Assembly (NCBI RefSeq): GCF_015732285.1
Contig: NZ_WIQU01000046.1
Location: forward strand, 1 to 64,000
DNA length: 64,000 nucleotides
Direction: 5' to 3'
Source of the DNA: Pectinatus frisingensis
GTDB lineage: Bacteria; Bacillota; Negativicutes; Selenomonadales; Selenomonadaceae
Shown: piece by piece, positions 52,755 through 61,299 of the stretch
Layout: the number at the start of each line of letters is the position of its first letter
Numbering within the stretch: position 1 is the first letter of the stretch
The notes under the pieces: generated by a model
Database searches by the model: none
What the model saw: the letters and a program-made list of their open reading frames with translations, nothing else
Told to the model about the DNA's origin: nothing
Program-made: the position numbers and the translations under genes

Positions 52755-52766
52755 TACCGATCGGTA
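52755..52766 (+). promoter_or_regulatory. Candidate activator-binding site (UAS)
   Basis: TACCGATCGGTA is a perfect 12-bp palindrome about 113 bp upstream of the -24 element. That distance is typical of enhancers of sigma-54 activators, so it is a candidate site for the LevR-like protein. A partial repeat (ACGGTA) follows directly. Confidence 0.45.
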
Positions 52767-52878
52767 CGGTATAGATTATAAAAGTTTTGTAAAGTAAAAT
52801 GAAATTTATGTAATTACAAAAAAATCTTAAAATTTACAACTAAGTAATTAATATGGGTGCAAGGCAAAATTTTTGTAG

Positions 52879-52895
52879 TTGGCACGTGATTTGCT
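52879..52895 (+). promoter_or_regulatory. Sigma-54 (-24/-12) promoter
   Basis: TTGGCAC (52879-52885), five bases, TTGCT (52891-52895) match the sigma-54 consensus TGGCAC-N5-TTGCW exactly. It lies 45 bases before the PTS IIB gene. The cluster encodes its own AAA+ sigma-54 activator, which supports the call. Confidence 0.88.
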
Positions 52896-52940
52896 CTTTA
52901 TAATATCAGATTCACAAAATAAAAGAGGGGATGATTCAAA

Positions 52941-53255
52941 ATGGGAAAAAAAGTAAAAATTCTTTGTTGTTGTGGTGCAGGAATTTGTACATCTAATTAT
53001 TTAAGGGAGGAAATAGAAGATCGCTTAAAAGAAGAAGGCCTTAGTAAGGATGTAGTGGTTAATTTATGCCGAGTTACAGATGTGGAAGAAACTATTACCG
53101 GCGGAAATATTGATTTACTGGTTACAACTGTTGAAATGAAGAATGATTATCCGGTTCCTATGATTAGGGCGCTGGGAATTATGCTGGACGAAGCTGCGGC
53201 TAAGAAAGCCTTGGATGAAATAATGGATAATGTGCGTAAGATAATGGCACAATAA
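52941..53255 (+). CDS. PTS galactitol-type IIB component
   Basis: A 104-residue phosphocarrier. ILCCCGAGICTSN near the N terminus contains the phospho-cysteine (Cys11, before GAG). It relays phosphate from IIA to the sugar entering through IIC. Fold and size match GatB/SgcB-like proteins. AGAGGGGATG lies upstream. First gene of the sigma-54 operon. Confidence 0.9.
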   Translation: MGKKVKILCCCGAGICTSNYLREEIEDRLKEEGLSKDVVVNLCRVTDVEETITGGNIDLLVTTVEMKNDYPVPMIRALGIMLDEAAAKKALDEIMDNVRKIMAQ

Positions 53256-53288
53256 ATTAAAAAATAAGGCAGATAGAGGTGATTAAAC

Positions 53289-54563
53289 ATGGAATTTGTA
53301 GACAGCATTACTAAAGCATTATCAACGTTTTTTGGATTTGATTCATCGGTAACAATAGTAGGTATTATACTCATTGTTTCATTGTTGGTGCGTGTGGAAT
53401 TTAAAAAAGCCATTTTAGGAGCCTTAAAGGTATCTATTGGATTGACAGGATTATTTTTGGTCGTAAATCTGATTCAGACAGCTATGGTACAGCCAATTCT
53501 AAATATTATTTCCTTATATGGAATTAATAAAAGCGTCGTAGATATCGGCTGGGGATGTTTGGGATATGCTTTTGGCAACACTTACGGATACTTTGGGGTT
53601 TTTGTTTTTTTGATATTAAATGTTTTACTTGTTTCAATTCGTTTTACCCAGACTTTATATGTGGATGTTTTTAATACATGGCGGGCAATGCTGCTTGCTG
53701 GTCTGGTAGGAGTTGTCAGCGGTAGTTTTTGGATAGCGACATTAGCGGTTATTATCTTTTTAATAATTGATGTTAAGGCGGCAGATATTGCTGCACCATA
53801 TATCGAAAAAATCAATAACTTTCCTCCTGGTGGTTCTTGGCCGCACGGTACGCATTTTTCGTTTCAGGCATGTATTGCTATTCCCATTGAATACGTGTTA
53901 AAGAGAATTCCGGTAATCAAGGATGCAGCTTTCAATGCGGAAACGATACAGGAAAAGTTTGGCGTCCTTGGTGAAACAACCGTCATGGGAGCGGTACTGG
54001 GGATAATAATCGGAGCTTTTAGTCAAATAGGTGTTATGCCGTCGTTGTTATTAGGAGTAAAAATGGCGGCTGCATTCTTACTTTTACCTCGTATGGCTTC
54101 TATTCTTGTAGAAGGTTGGTTTCCAATTATAAAAGCGGCACGTAAAATTTTAGTAGGGAAAATGCATAGAGATGATGTCAGAATCGCGCTTGACTGTTCC
54201 ACGGTTATAGGACATTCTGCCGTAGTGCCGACAACATTAATTATGTATCCGCTGGCTTTGCTCATTTCTGTTTTGCTGCCTGGAAATCAAATGATTGCAT
54301 CAGTTAGTCTTATTATTGTCTTGTGGGAAAGTGCAGCTGTAAATGCGATTACTGAGGGCAATATTCTACACAATATTATTATTTTGTCAATAATAATATC
54401 ATTATTCTGCTGGGGTGCAACCATAATGGCCGGACCGATGACACAACTGGCGGGAAGTTTGGGATATGATGTTTCAAAAGGAGCCTTGTCAGCATGGGAT
54501 GCCACAGGCACACCGGCTTTGGTCATAGTGTATAAGTTATTTTCATGGGCATTTGGTTTTTAA
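53289..54563 (+). CDS. PTS galactitol-type IIC component
   Basis: A 424-residue membrane permease with about ten to eleven helices, resembling GatC/SgcC. ILGALKVSIGLTGLFLVVNL, FNTWRAMLLAGLVGVV and WPHGTHFSFQACIAIP are characteristic of the family. The substrate cannot be read from the sequence; galactitol, other polyols and sugar acids are possible within this family. AGAGGTGA precedes the ATG. Confidence 0.9.
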   Translation: MEFVDSITKALSTFFGFDSSVTIVGIILIVSLLVRVEFKKAILGALKVSIGLTGLFLVVNLIQTAMVQPILNIISLYGINKSVVDIGWGCLGYAFGNTYGYFGVFVFLILNVLLVSIRFTQTLYVDVFNTWRAMLLAGLVGVVSGSFWIATLAVIIFLIIDVKAADIAAPYIEKINNFPPGGSWPHGTHFSFQACIAIPIEYVLKRIPVIKDAAFNAETIQEKFGVLGETTVMGAVLGIIIGAFSQIGVMPSLLLGVKMAAAFLLLPRMASILVEGWFPIIKAARKILVGKMHRDDVRIALDCSTVIGHSAVVPTTLIMYPLALLISVLLPGNQMIASVSLIIVLWESAAVNAITEGNILHNIIILSIIISLFCWGATIMAGPMTQLAGSLGYDVSKGALSAWDATGTPALVIVYKLFSWAFGF

Positions 54564-54583
54564 TCGTTTAAGGGGATGAGAAT

Positions 54584-55063
54584 ATGAGTAGTGCAAGTGA
54601 AATGGAAGATGTATTTTATGATGCAGCAATATTGAATTCAGTAAAAACAAAAGAAGATGTCATAACTTTTTTGTCGGATTATTTATTTGATAAAGGCTAT
54701 GTTAATAAAAATTATCGCAAAGCTACATTGGAACGCGAAATTAATTATCCGACCGGGCTTGCAACTAAACCGACAGGTATTGCAGTACCACATTCCAATC
54801 CGGAAAATGTATTAAAAGAGGCTATTATAGCAGCTGTAATTCCTGAGACAGTAAAATTTGCGGAAATGGGTAATAATAAGTCTGTCATAGATGTTGGAAT
54901 AGTGTTTTTATTGGCATTAAAAGGCGAAAATAATCATCTTAATTATTTGAAAAATATTGTTAATTACTTTAAACAACAGAAGAATGTTATCAGTTTTCAT
55001 GCCAGCAGATCCAAATCGCAAATAAAAACAGTGCTGGTGAAAGATATATTAAAAATAGTTTAG
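54584..55063 (+). CDS. PTS IIA component (fructose/galactitol type)
   Basis: A 159-residue EIIA domain of the Fru/Mtl/Ntr/Gat fold. GIAVPHSNPENV contains the phospho-accepting His70, and VIDVGIVFLLALKGENNHLNYL follows. It receives phosphate from HPr and passes it to IIB. AAGGGGATG lies upstream. The separate A, B and C genes match GatABC organisation, although here the order is B, C, A. Confidence 0.9.
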   Translation: MSSASEMEDVFYDAAILNSVKTKEDVITFLSDYLFDKGYVNKNYRKATLEREINYPTGLATKPTGIAVPHSNPENVLKEAIIAAVIPETVKFAEMGNNKSVIDVGIVFLLALKGENNHLNYLKNIVNYFKQQKNVISFHASRSKSQIKTVLVKDILKIV

Positions 55064-55129
55064 TCTTATCGGAAAAATAAATGAAGTGACAACTGTCGTC
55101 TACTTTTTAATTTGGAAGGAGTAAATCAG

Positions 55130-56161
55130 ATGAAAATTATTGGAATAGGAGATTTACTTATACCTTCTCAATATATAATGGAAGGTTTTAATGTTTTCAA
55201 ACAGGCAGGTGCGGAATTGGCAGCTATCGACTGGTATTTAAAAAATCAGGAAGAATTACAAAATATTAACTTACAGATAGAAAAGTATGGTAGTGAGTCA
55301 TATGCACTGCCCGATGATTTAATTCAGCAAATTAAAGATGCCGACATTATTATTACGCAGTTTTGTCCGATAAATAAACGTGTAATATCCGCCTGTACAC
55401 ATCTTAAAGCAATAGGTGTTTTGCGCGGGGGGTACGAAAATATAAATTTAGAATGGGCAAATAAAAATAATATTCTGGTTTATAATACCCCGGGAAGAAA
55501 TTCTTCAGCAGTAGCTGATTTTACAGTTGGAATGCTTATTGCCGAATGCCGGAATATAGCTAAAAGTCATTTGAATCTGAAAAACGGAGACTGGATACGG
55601 GAGTATACCAATAAAAAATACGTGCCGGATCTACCGGGTAAGACAGCGGGTATTATCGGGCTTGGACAGATAGGCAGGAAAGTTGCAAAACGTTTACATG
55701 GCTTTGACATGAAAATATTAGGCTATGATCCTTTTGCTGATAATATTCCTGCCTATATCAAAATCACTGACTTGAAAAATTTAGTACAAGAATCAGATTT
55801 TTTACTTTTACACAGTCGTTTGTCGGCGCAGACACACCACTTGATAGATTCTGAAATGTTAGGATTAATGAAATCCACGGCATATTTGATAAATACCGCC
55901 CGTTCAGGACTAATTGATGAAGATGCACTGTATGTGGCATTAAAAGATAGAAAAATTGCCGGAGCGGCGCTTGATGTATTTAATGTCGAGCCACTGCCGG
56001 CAGGATGTGCATTAATTGATTTACCAAATGTAACGATAACACCGCATTTGGCCGGAAGCACGACAGATGCATTTTTCCAGTCACCGCATTTGTTGGCTGA
56101 AGAGATGCTGCCTTTTCTATCAGGCAATATTGCATCTGATTGTATCGTAAATAATAAATGA
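55130..56161 (+). CDS. D-2-hydroxyacid dehydrogenase family protein, copy 1
   Basis: A 343-residue NAD-dependent dehydrogenase of the SerA/PdxB superfamily. Catalytic residues are visible: Arg in LRGGYEN-type GVLRGGYENI, Glu in VFNVEPLP and His in TPHLAGST. The nucleotide loop is GIIGLGQIGRKVAKRL. It would interconvert a 2-hydroxy and a 2-oxo acid. No ACT domain is present, unlike SerA. The ATG at 55130 follows GGAAGGAG. It shares many motifs with a second dehydrogenase two genes downstream; both lie in a PTS operon that lacks a polyol dehydrogenase. Confidence 0.9.
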   Translation: MKIIGIGDLLIPSQYIMEGFNVFKQAGAELAAIDWYLKNQEELQNINLQIEKYGSESYALPDDLIQQIKDADIIITQFCPINKRVISACTHLKAIGVLRGGYENINLEWANKNNILVYNTPGRNSSAVADFTVGMLIAECRNIAKSHLNLKNGDWIREYTNKKYVPDLPGKTAGIIGLGQIGRKVAKRLHGFDMKILGYDPFADNIPAYIKITDLKNLVQESDFLLLHSRLSAQTHHLIDSEMLGLMKSTAYLINTARSGLIDEDALYVALKDRKIAGAALDVFNVEPLPAGCALIDLPNVTITPHLAGSTTDAFFQSPHLLAEEMLPFLSGNIASDCIVNNK

Positions 56162-56178
56162 ATAGTGGAGGGATATTG

Positions 56179-57063
56179 ATGTCATTAGTAAGTTTGAAGG
56201 AAGTACTTAATGATGCACGTAAAAATAAGTACGCTGTGGGAGCGTTTGATGTAAGCAATATTGAGATGGCAATTGCTGTGGTGGAAGTAGCGGAAGAAAA
56301 AAAGTCACCAGTTATCTTAATGGGTTTATGCCTTGATTTGCAAGGAGACAGACTGGATTACTGGTTGTATAGTCTTAGAAAAATAGCACAGAAAGCATCT
56401 GTTCCGGTATGTATTCATCTTGACCATGCTATTGATTTGGAATTTATAAAAAAATGTGTGAATACCGGTTTTTCATCTGTAATGATTGACGGTTCAATGC
56501 TGCCATTACAGGAAAATATTGATAAAACAAAATATGTAGTTGATTATGCGCATAAATTTAATGTCAGTGTAGAGGCTGAATTAGGACATGTGGGTGATGG
56601 TATAGTAGGAAATAGTGAAATAGGAGCACCGGCTAAAAATACATTTGACAATCCGGAGGATTCTCTAACACGTCCTGATGAACTTAAACATTTTATTGAT
56701 GCTACAGGAGTTGACTGTGTAGCAGTTGCTGTAGGTACTGCGCATGGAATATATGTGTATAAACCCAAAATACACTTTGACAGATTAAAAATGTTGAATG
56801 AAATTTCTACAGTTCCAATGGTAATGCATGGCGGTTCGGGAACACCTGATGAATTAATAAAGAAATCGGTGCAGAATGGCATATGCAAATTAAACATATT
56901 TTCCGAGATGCTCACAGCTTTTTATGGAACATTAAAAGAAGAATTAAATACAGCTAAACATTTGGCTATCTGGCCGCATAATGCCAATGAGAAACCGATT
57001 GCTGCATTGAAAAAAGTAGTTGCAGCTAAAATAGATTTAGTAGGATCAGCAGATAAAGCTTGA
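56179..57063 (+). CDS. Class II sugar-bisphosphate aldolase (GatY/KbaY/FbaA-like)
   Basis: A 294-residue metal-dependent aldolase. AVGAFDVSNIEMAIAVVEVA near the start, VCIHLDHAID (catalytic Asp and zinc His), VEAELGHVGD (metal ligands), VAVAVGTAHGIY and VMHGGSGTPDE (phosphate loop) are all present. It would split a ketose-phosphate or related phosphorylated keto compound, releasing DHAP or a similar triose. The ATG at 56179 has GGAGGG upstream. It is flanked by two D-2-hydroxyacid dehydrogenase genes. Confidence 0.92.
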   Translation: MSLVSLKEVLNDARKNKYAVGAFDVSNIEMAIAVVEVAEEKKSPVILMGLCLDLQGDRLDYWLYSLRKIAQKASVPVCIHLDHAIDLEFIKKCVNTGFSSVMIDGSMLPLQENIDKTKYVVDYAHKFNVSVEAELGHVGDGIVGNSEIGAPAKNTFDNPEDSLTRPDELKHFIDATGVDCVAVAVGTAHGIYVYKPKIHFDRLKMLNEISTVPMVMHGGSGTPDELIKKSVQNGICKLNIFSEMLTAFYGTLKEELNTAKHLAIWPHNANEKPIAALKKVVAAKIDLVGSADKA

Positions 57064-57098
57064 CTTTTAAAGATGAAGATGTATGGGGAGAGATAAAA

Positions 57099-58139
57099 AT
57101 GACTAAAACAAAAATACTTTGTGTTGCAGATGGTGGTATTACTAGAGATCTGATGCAGCAAATGCATGAGCTGGAACAATATAATGCAGATGTGACAATC
57201 ATTGAGGACAAAGAAATGTATGCAATGGGTCCGATAACGGACCGGATGCTTTTGATAGAACACAATGGTGTGGATGCCGCACCAACTTGCAGGGAACTGC
57301 TTGAAAATTGTGCGGATAAAGATATTTTAGTAGTTCATGTGGCAAGTATTAATAAAGAAATAATAAATGCCTGTAAAAATCTAAAAGTCGCAGCTGTATT
57401 GCGGGGCGGTTATGAAAATGCTGATGTGGCTGCTTTAACAGAAAAAAATATTAAATTAATAAACGCACCGTGGCGAAGCGCCAATGCAGTGGCTGATTTT
57501 ACGGTGGGGATGATGATAGCTGAAAATAAAAACATTGCCCGCAGCCATAAACTTATTTTTGAAGGTAAATGGTGTAAAAAGTATGTAAATCAGGAATATA
57601 TACATGATATGCGTGCAATGACAGCCGGGATCATTGGTTTCGGTTATATCGGCCAGAGAGTGGCTGAACGCTTAAAGGGATTCGGTACAAAAGTAGTCGT
57701 TTATGATCCGTATATTGATAAAAGCAAGTTTGCCAATAGCGGTGTAGAATTTATGGAATTGGATCAATTGCTGGAAACAGCAGATTTTGTCAGTGTGCAT
57801 TTACGTCTGTCAGAAAAAACACATCATTTTATTGGAGCAGAAGAATTACAAAAGATGAAGAAAACAGCATATCTTATCAACACAGCACGTTCCGGGTTGG
57901 TAGATACGGCGGCGTTAGTGACATCTCTGCGTAACAAGGACATTGGGGGAGCTGCAATTGATGTTTATGATGAAGAACCCCTGCCTAAAAATCATCCGTA
58001 TTTGCAGTTAAATAATATTACCTTGACATCTCATTTAGCGGGAACTTCATGTGATACTATGAAAAATTCTGTGGAAATCGGGGTGGAGGATCTTAAACGT
58101 TATTTAACAGGAAAATCAATGTTGAACGTACGCAACTAA
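57099..58139 (+). CDS. D-2-hydroxyacid dehydrogenase family protein, copy 2
   Basis: A 346-residue paralogue of the dehydrogenase at 55130. It has AVLRGGYENA (Arg), YDEEPLP (Glu) and TSHLAGTS (His), plus GIIGFGYIGQRVAERL. Shared segments such as ADFTVGM-IAE and YLINTARSGL-D show common ancestry, but the N-terminal substrate domains differ clearly, so the substrates or direction probably differ too. GGGGAG precedes the ATG at 57099. A terminator lies about 95 bases after the stop. Confidence 0.9.
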   Translation: MTKTKILCVADGGITRDLMQQMHELEQYNADVTIIEDKEMYAMGPITDRMLLIEHNGVDAAPTCRELLENCADKDILVVHVASINKEIINACKNLKVAAVLRGGYENADVAALTEKNIKLINAPWRSANAVADFTVGMMIAENKNIARSHKLIFEGKWCKKYVNQEYIHDMRAMTAGIIGFGYIGQRVAERLKGFGTKVVVYDPYIDKSKFANSGVEFMELDQLLETADFVSVHLRLSEKTHHFIGAEELQKMKKTAYLINTARSGLVDTAALVTSLRNKDIGGAAIDVYDEEPLPKNHPYLQLNNITLTSHLAGTSCDTMKNSVEIGVEDLKRYLTGKSMLNVRN

Positions 58140-58232
58140 TCGATGCTGATATCAGATCATAAAAAAATTGGTTAATAAAATTATTTTTACTTATTGATAG
58201 TGGCAGCGAATGATTATTTAATTGTGGGAATG

Positions 58233-58264
58233 GCAAGGTTTAATTTATTAATACCTTGCTTTTT
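58233..58264 (+). terminator. Terminator of the PTS operon
   Basis: GCAAGGT (58233-58239) and ACCTTGC (58253-58259), with more AT pairing inside (TTAAT/ATTAA), followed by five T. It separates the structural genes from the activator gene, which therefore has its own promoter. Confidence 0.85.
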
Positions 58265-58399
58265 CTGCTAATATAAGAAATTAATATTTTAGAATATGCT
58301 TTAGTTTTGACTTAGTTTAGTTTAAAATAATAGCAATAATATCTTGCCGGAGCATAAATTGGAAAATAGAATGATAATTAGTAAAAAGGAGCATATAGA

Positions 58400-61273
58400 G
58401 TGACTGTAACGTTAAAGGATAAAATTACAGCGTTAATTAATGCTGAAGATAAAAAAAATCCTCTTACAGATGAACAATTAGCAGTGCAATTATCTATTTT
58501 ACGTGAAACTGTCACCGGGGTAAGAAAAGAACTTAAAATACCGAATTCACGTACAAGAAAAAGAGAAATAGTAAAGACTGTTGTAAGTAAAATAATGGCA
58601 GAAAAACCAGATATAAGTATTGGCGGACTTGTAAATAAACTGGAAGAATCAGGGATATGTATATCAAGAACATATGTAACGGAATTAATAAATGAATTAA
58701 AAGATATGCAAAAGGAAAATACAGAAAAATCGTCAGAGAAACAAAAAAATAATATATTTTCAAAATTAATCGGTTATGATGGAAGTTTGTTAAAAAACAT
58801 AAAGCAGGGACAGGCAGCTATTTTGTATCCTCCTTTGGGACTGCCTACGCTTATTGTAGGCGAAAGCGGGACTGGAAAAACATTATTTGCAGAATATATG
58901 TATAAATATGCAGTTGATCAAAAAGTGTTAAAAGAAAATGCACCGTTTATGTTATTTAATTGTGCTGATTATAGTGATAATCCGCAGTTATTGGTTTCTA
59001 TATTGTATGGGTATAAAAAAGGGGCATTTACAGGTGCTGATAAGGATACGGAAGGTATAGTGGAAAAAGCCGATAATGGTATGCTTTTTTTGGATGAAAT
59101 TCATCGTTTACCACCAAAAGGACAGGAAATGTTGTTTTCAATTTTGGACAGAGGAAAATTCAGACGCATGGGTGAAGTGGAAGTGGAAAGGACCACTCAT
59201 ATATATTTTATCGGAGCGACTACAGAGAATATAGAATCATCACTGCTGCTGACTTTTAGAAGAAGAATACCGATGATTATTGAACTGCCTACGTTGGAAG
59301 ACAGATCGCTGCATGAGAAAATAAAGTTGATTCATGGTTTTTTTCAACAAGAAGCTAACAGGATAAATTATAAAATATTAGTTAAGGCAAAAATAATGGA
59401 GGCTTTTGTTTTTAAGAAATACTCAGGAAATATTGGACAGTTGAAAAGTGAAATTCAAGTAACTTGTGCTAACGCCTACGTGGATAAAATCAATAATAAA
59501 AGAGAAGAAATATATATAGGATTTAATGAAGTGTTATATCAAAAATTTTTTTATGATATAAATACGCAGAAAAATACGATAAGATTCAATGATGCCTTAT
59601 TTATTCCTAATGATGACGAAATTGAGGATTCAATGCTCACAGTTAAAAACCAGTATTCATTGCCACGTGACATATATGAAACCATTGAGAATAAATATTA
59701 TGAATTAAAGAAAAACAACGTAAATGTTGAAGAAACAGAAAAAATAATATGGGATTTTTTGCTGGGGTACTTTAATAAAATAAGTTTGGATTCACAAGAT
59801 AAAAATTTATCATCATTAGACGATCTAAAATATCTTTTTGATTCCTCAATAATACAATTATTGAAAGATTTTAAAGATTTGGTTAAAAATATTTATCCAG
59901 ATAGGAAAATAAATGAAAAGGTATTGATTTATCTGGCGATACATTTAGAAGAAGCGGTAAAAAGAATAAAATTCAATCAGGAAATAATGAACCCCAATCT
60001 TATTTATATCAAGGAAAATTTTACAGATGAATTTGATTTAGCTGGTAAATTGGCGCAGAAATTGGCACAAAGTAAGTCGATTGAGGTGCCCGAAGGCGAA
60101 ACCGGTTTTATAGCAATATATATACACGAATTGTTAAAGCTGCCGGATAAAAAAAATCGTATAGCTATAATTACTATTTCTCATGGTAAAGTGGCCTCGG
60201 AAATGATAAATGTTGTAAAAAAAATGCTGAATGTTGATTTCCCCATAGCAATAGATATGCCACTGGATGTTAATCCAATAAAAATATTTGAACAGGTGGT
60301 AGAGGTGGCAAAATCACTAAATGCAGACGAAGGGATACTTTTCTTCGTTGACATGGGATCATTGGTTACCATTGGGGAAATCGTTCACAGCAGAACCGGG
60401 ATACAAACAAGAACTATTGACAGGGTAGACCTTATTTCTGTCATAGAAGCAGTGCGTAAAGCTGATGCCTCGGAAGAATCACTTGATAATATATATTATG
60501 ATATTATTAATTCAAAGCATGACTATTCATTGGTGACAGTAGAAAATTCCAATAAACCACCGGCGTTTGTCAGTATGTGTCTTACAGGCCATGGGGTAGC
60601 ATTGACAATAAAAGATACCTTAGCGCGCTACTATGCTAAGGTAAAAATCATTCCGATGAGTATAATGGATGATAATGTAAAAGAAAAAATTGATAATATA
60701 AAACATCAGTATAATATAATAGCTGTTGTCGGAACAATTAATCCTAAGATAAAGGGATTGAATTTCATACCTTATGACAATGACTTTGGTAAAGATAAAC
60801 GAATGTTTTTGGACTATTTATTACAGGAAAATAATGGCGGTTTGATGCATACACTGATAAAAAAAGAATTTATATTGTTGGAAGTAGAATGTACGTCGAA
60901 AAAAGAAATAATTAACATGTTGGGAAAGCTTCTATTTAATAAGGGGTTTGTGAAATTTGAATATATAGACTCCGTGTCAGGCCGGGAAAAGATGAGCAGC
61001 ACCTATTTTAGAAATGCAGTCGCATTGCCGCATGGATTACCTTCATTTGTAAGTAAATCAATTATCGTTTTTGCAAGATTGAAAAAGAAAGTAGTCTGGG
61101 ATAAAAATGGAAATGAAGCTCAATTGATATGTTTACCAGCAATAAAAAGTGAGGATGTAGATGCTGTAAATAAGCTGTTTAGGATTCTCAAACAAAAAGA
61201 AAAGGTCGATAAATTGCTGCATGTGCAGCAACAACAGGAATTTTTGGAAGAATTGAGCAATATATACGAATAA
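58400..61273 (+). CDS. LevR-like sigma-54 activator with PTS regulatory domains
   Basis: A 957-residue regulator. An N-terminal helix-turn-helix region (about 1-100) is followed by an AAA+ domain with Walker A GESGTGKT (154-161), GAFTGA (208-213, the sigma-54 contact) and LFLDEIH (229-235). Then come a PRD-like region (about 430-580, AIHLEEAVKR, YIHELLK), an EIIA-Man-like domain with ITISHGK (His595), an EIIB-Gat-like domain with MCLTGHG (Cys727) and a C-terminal EIIA-Fru/Ntr-like domain with ALPHGLP (His878). LevR itself ends in a second PRD, so the last domain is a variant. The GTG start follows AAGGAG. Phosphorylation state of the PTS would tune its activity at the upstream sigma-54 promoter. 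Confidence 0.92.
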   Translation: MTVTLKDKITALINAEDKKNPLTDEQLAVQLSILRETVTGVRKELKIPNSRTRKREIVKTVVSKIMAEKPDISIGGLVNKLEESGICISRTYVTELINELKDMQKENTEKSSEKQKNNIFSKLIGYDGSLLKNIKQGQAAILYPPLGLPTLIVGESGTGKTLFAEYMYKYAVDQKVLKENAPFMLFNCADYSDNPQLLVSILYGYKKGAFTGADKDTEGIVEKADNGMLFLDEIHRLPPKGQEMLFSILDRGKFRRMGEVEVERTTHIYFIGATTENIESSLLLTFRRRIPMIIELPTLEDRSLHEKIKLIHGFFQQEANRINYKILVKAKIMEAFVFKKYSGNIGQLKSEIQVTCANAYVDKINNKREEIYIGFNEVLYQKFFYDINTQKNTIRFNDALFIPNDDEIEDSMLTVKNQYSLPRDIYETIENKYYELKKNNVNVEETEKIIWDFLLGYFNKISLDSQDKNLSSLDDLKYLFDSSIIQLLKDFKDLVKNIYPDRKINEKVLIYLAIHLEEAVKRIKFNQEIMNPNLIYIKENFTDEFDLAGKLAQKLAQSKSIEVPEGETGFIAIYIHELLKLPDKKNRIAIITISHGKVASEMINVVKKMLNVDFPIAIDMPLDVNPIKIFEQVVEVAKSLNADEGILFFVDMGSLVTIGEIVHSRTGIQTRTIDRVDLISVIEAVRKADASEESLDNIYYDIINSKHDYSLVTVENSNKPPAFVSMCLTGHGVALTIKDTLARYYAKVKIIPMSIMDDNVKEKIDNIKHQYNIIAVVGTINPKIKGLNFIPYDNDFGKDKRMFLDYLLQENNGGLMHTLIKKEFILLEVECTSKKEIINMLGKLLFNKGFVKFEYIDSVSGREKMSSTYFRNAVALPHGLPSFVSKSIIVFARLKKKVVWDKNGNEAQLICLPAIKSEDVDAVNKLFRILKQKEKVDKLLHVQQQQEFLEELSNIYE

Positions 61274-61299
61274 TTTGTGAAATGTCAGGGAGAATGCAT

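Noticed and set aside
52941-54563. Assigning the PTS directly as galactitol-specific (gatABC)
   Set aside because: The family match is real but GatD-type dehydrogenase is missing and two hydroxyacid dehydrogenases are present, so the substrate is left open.
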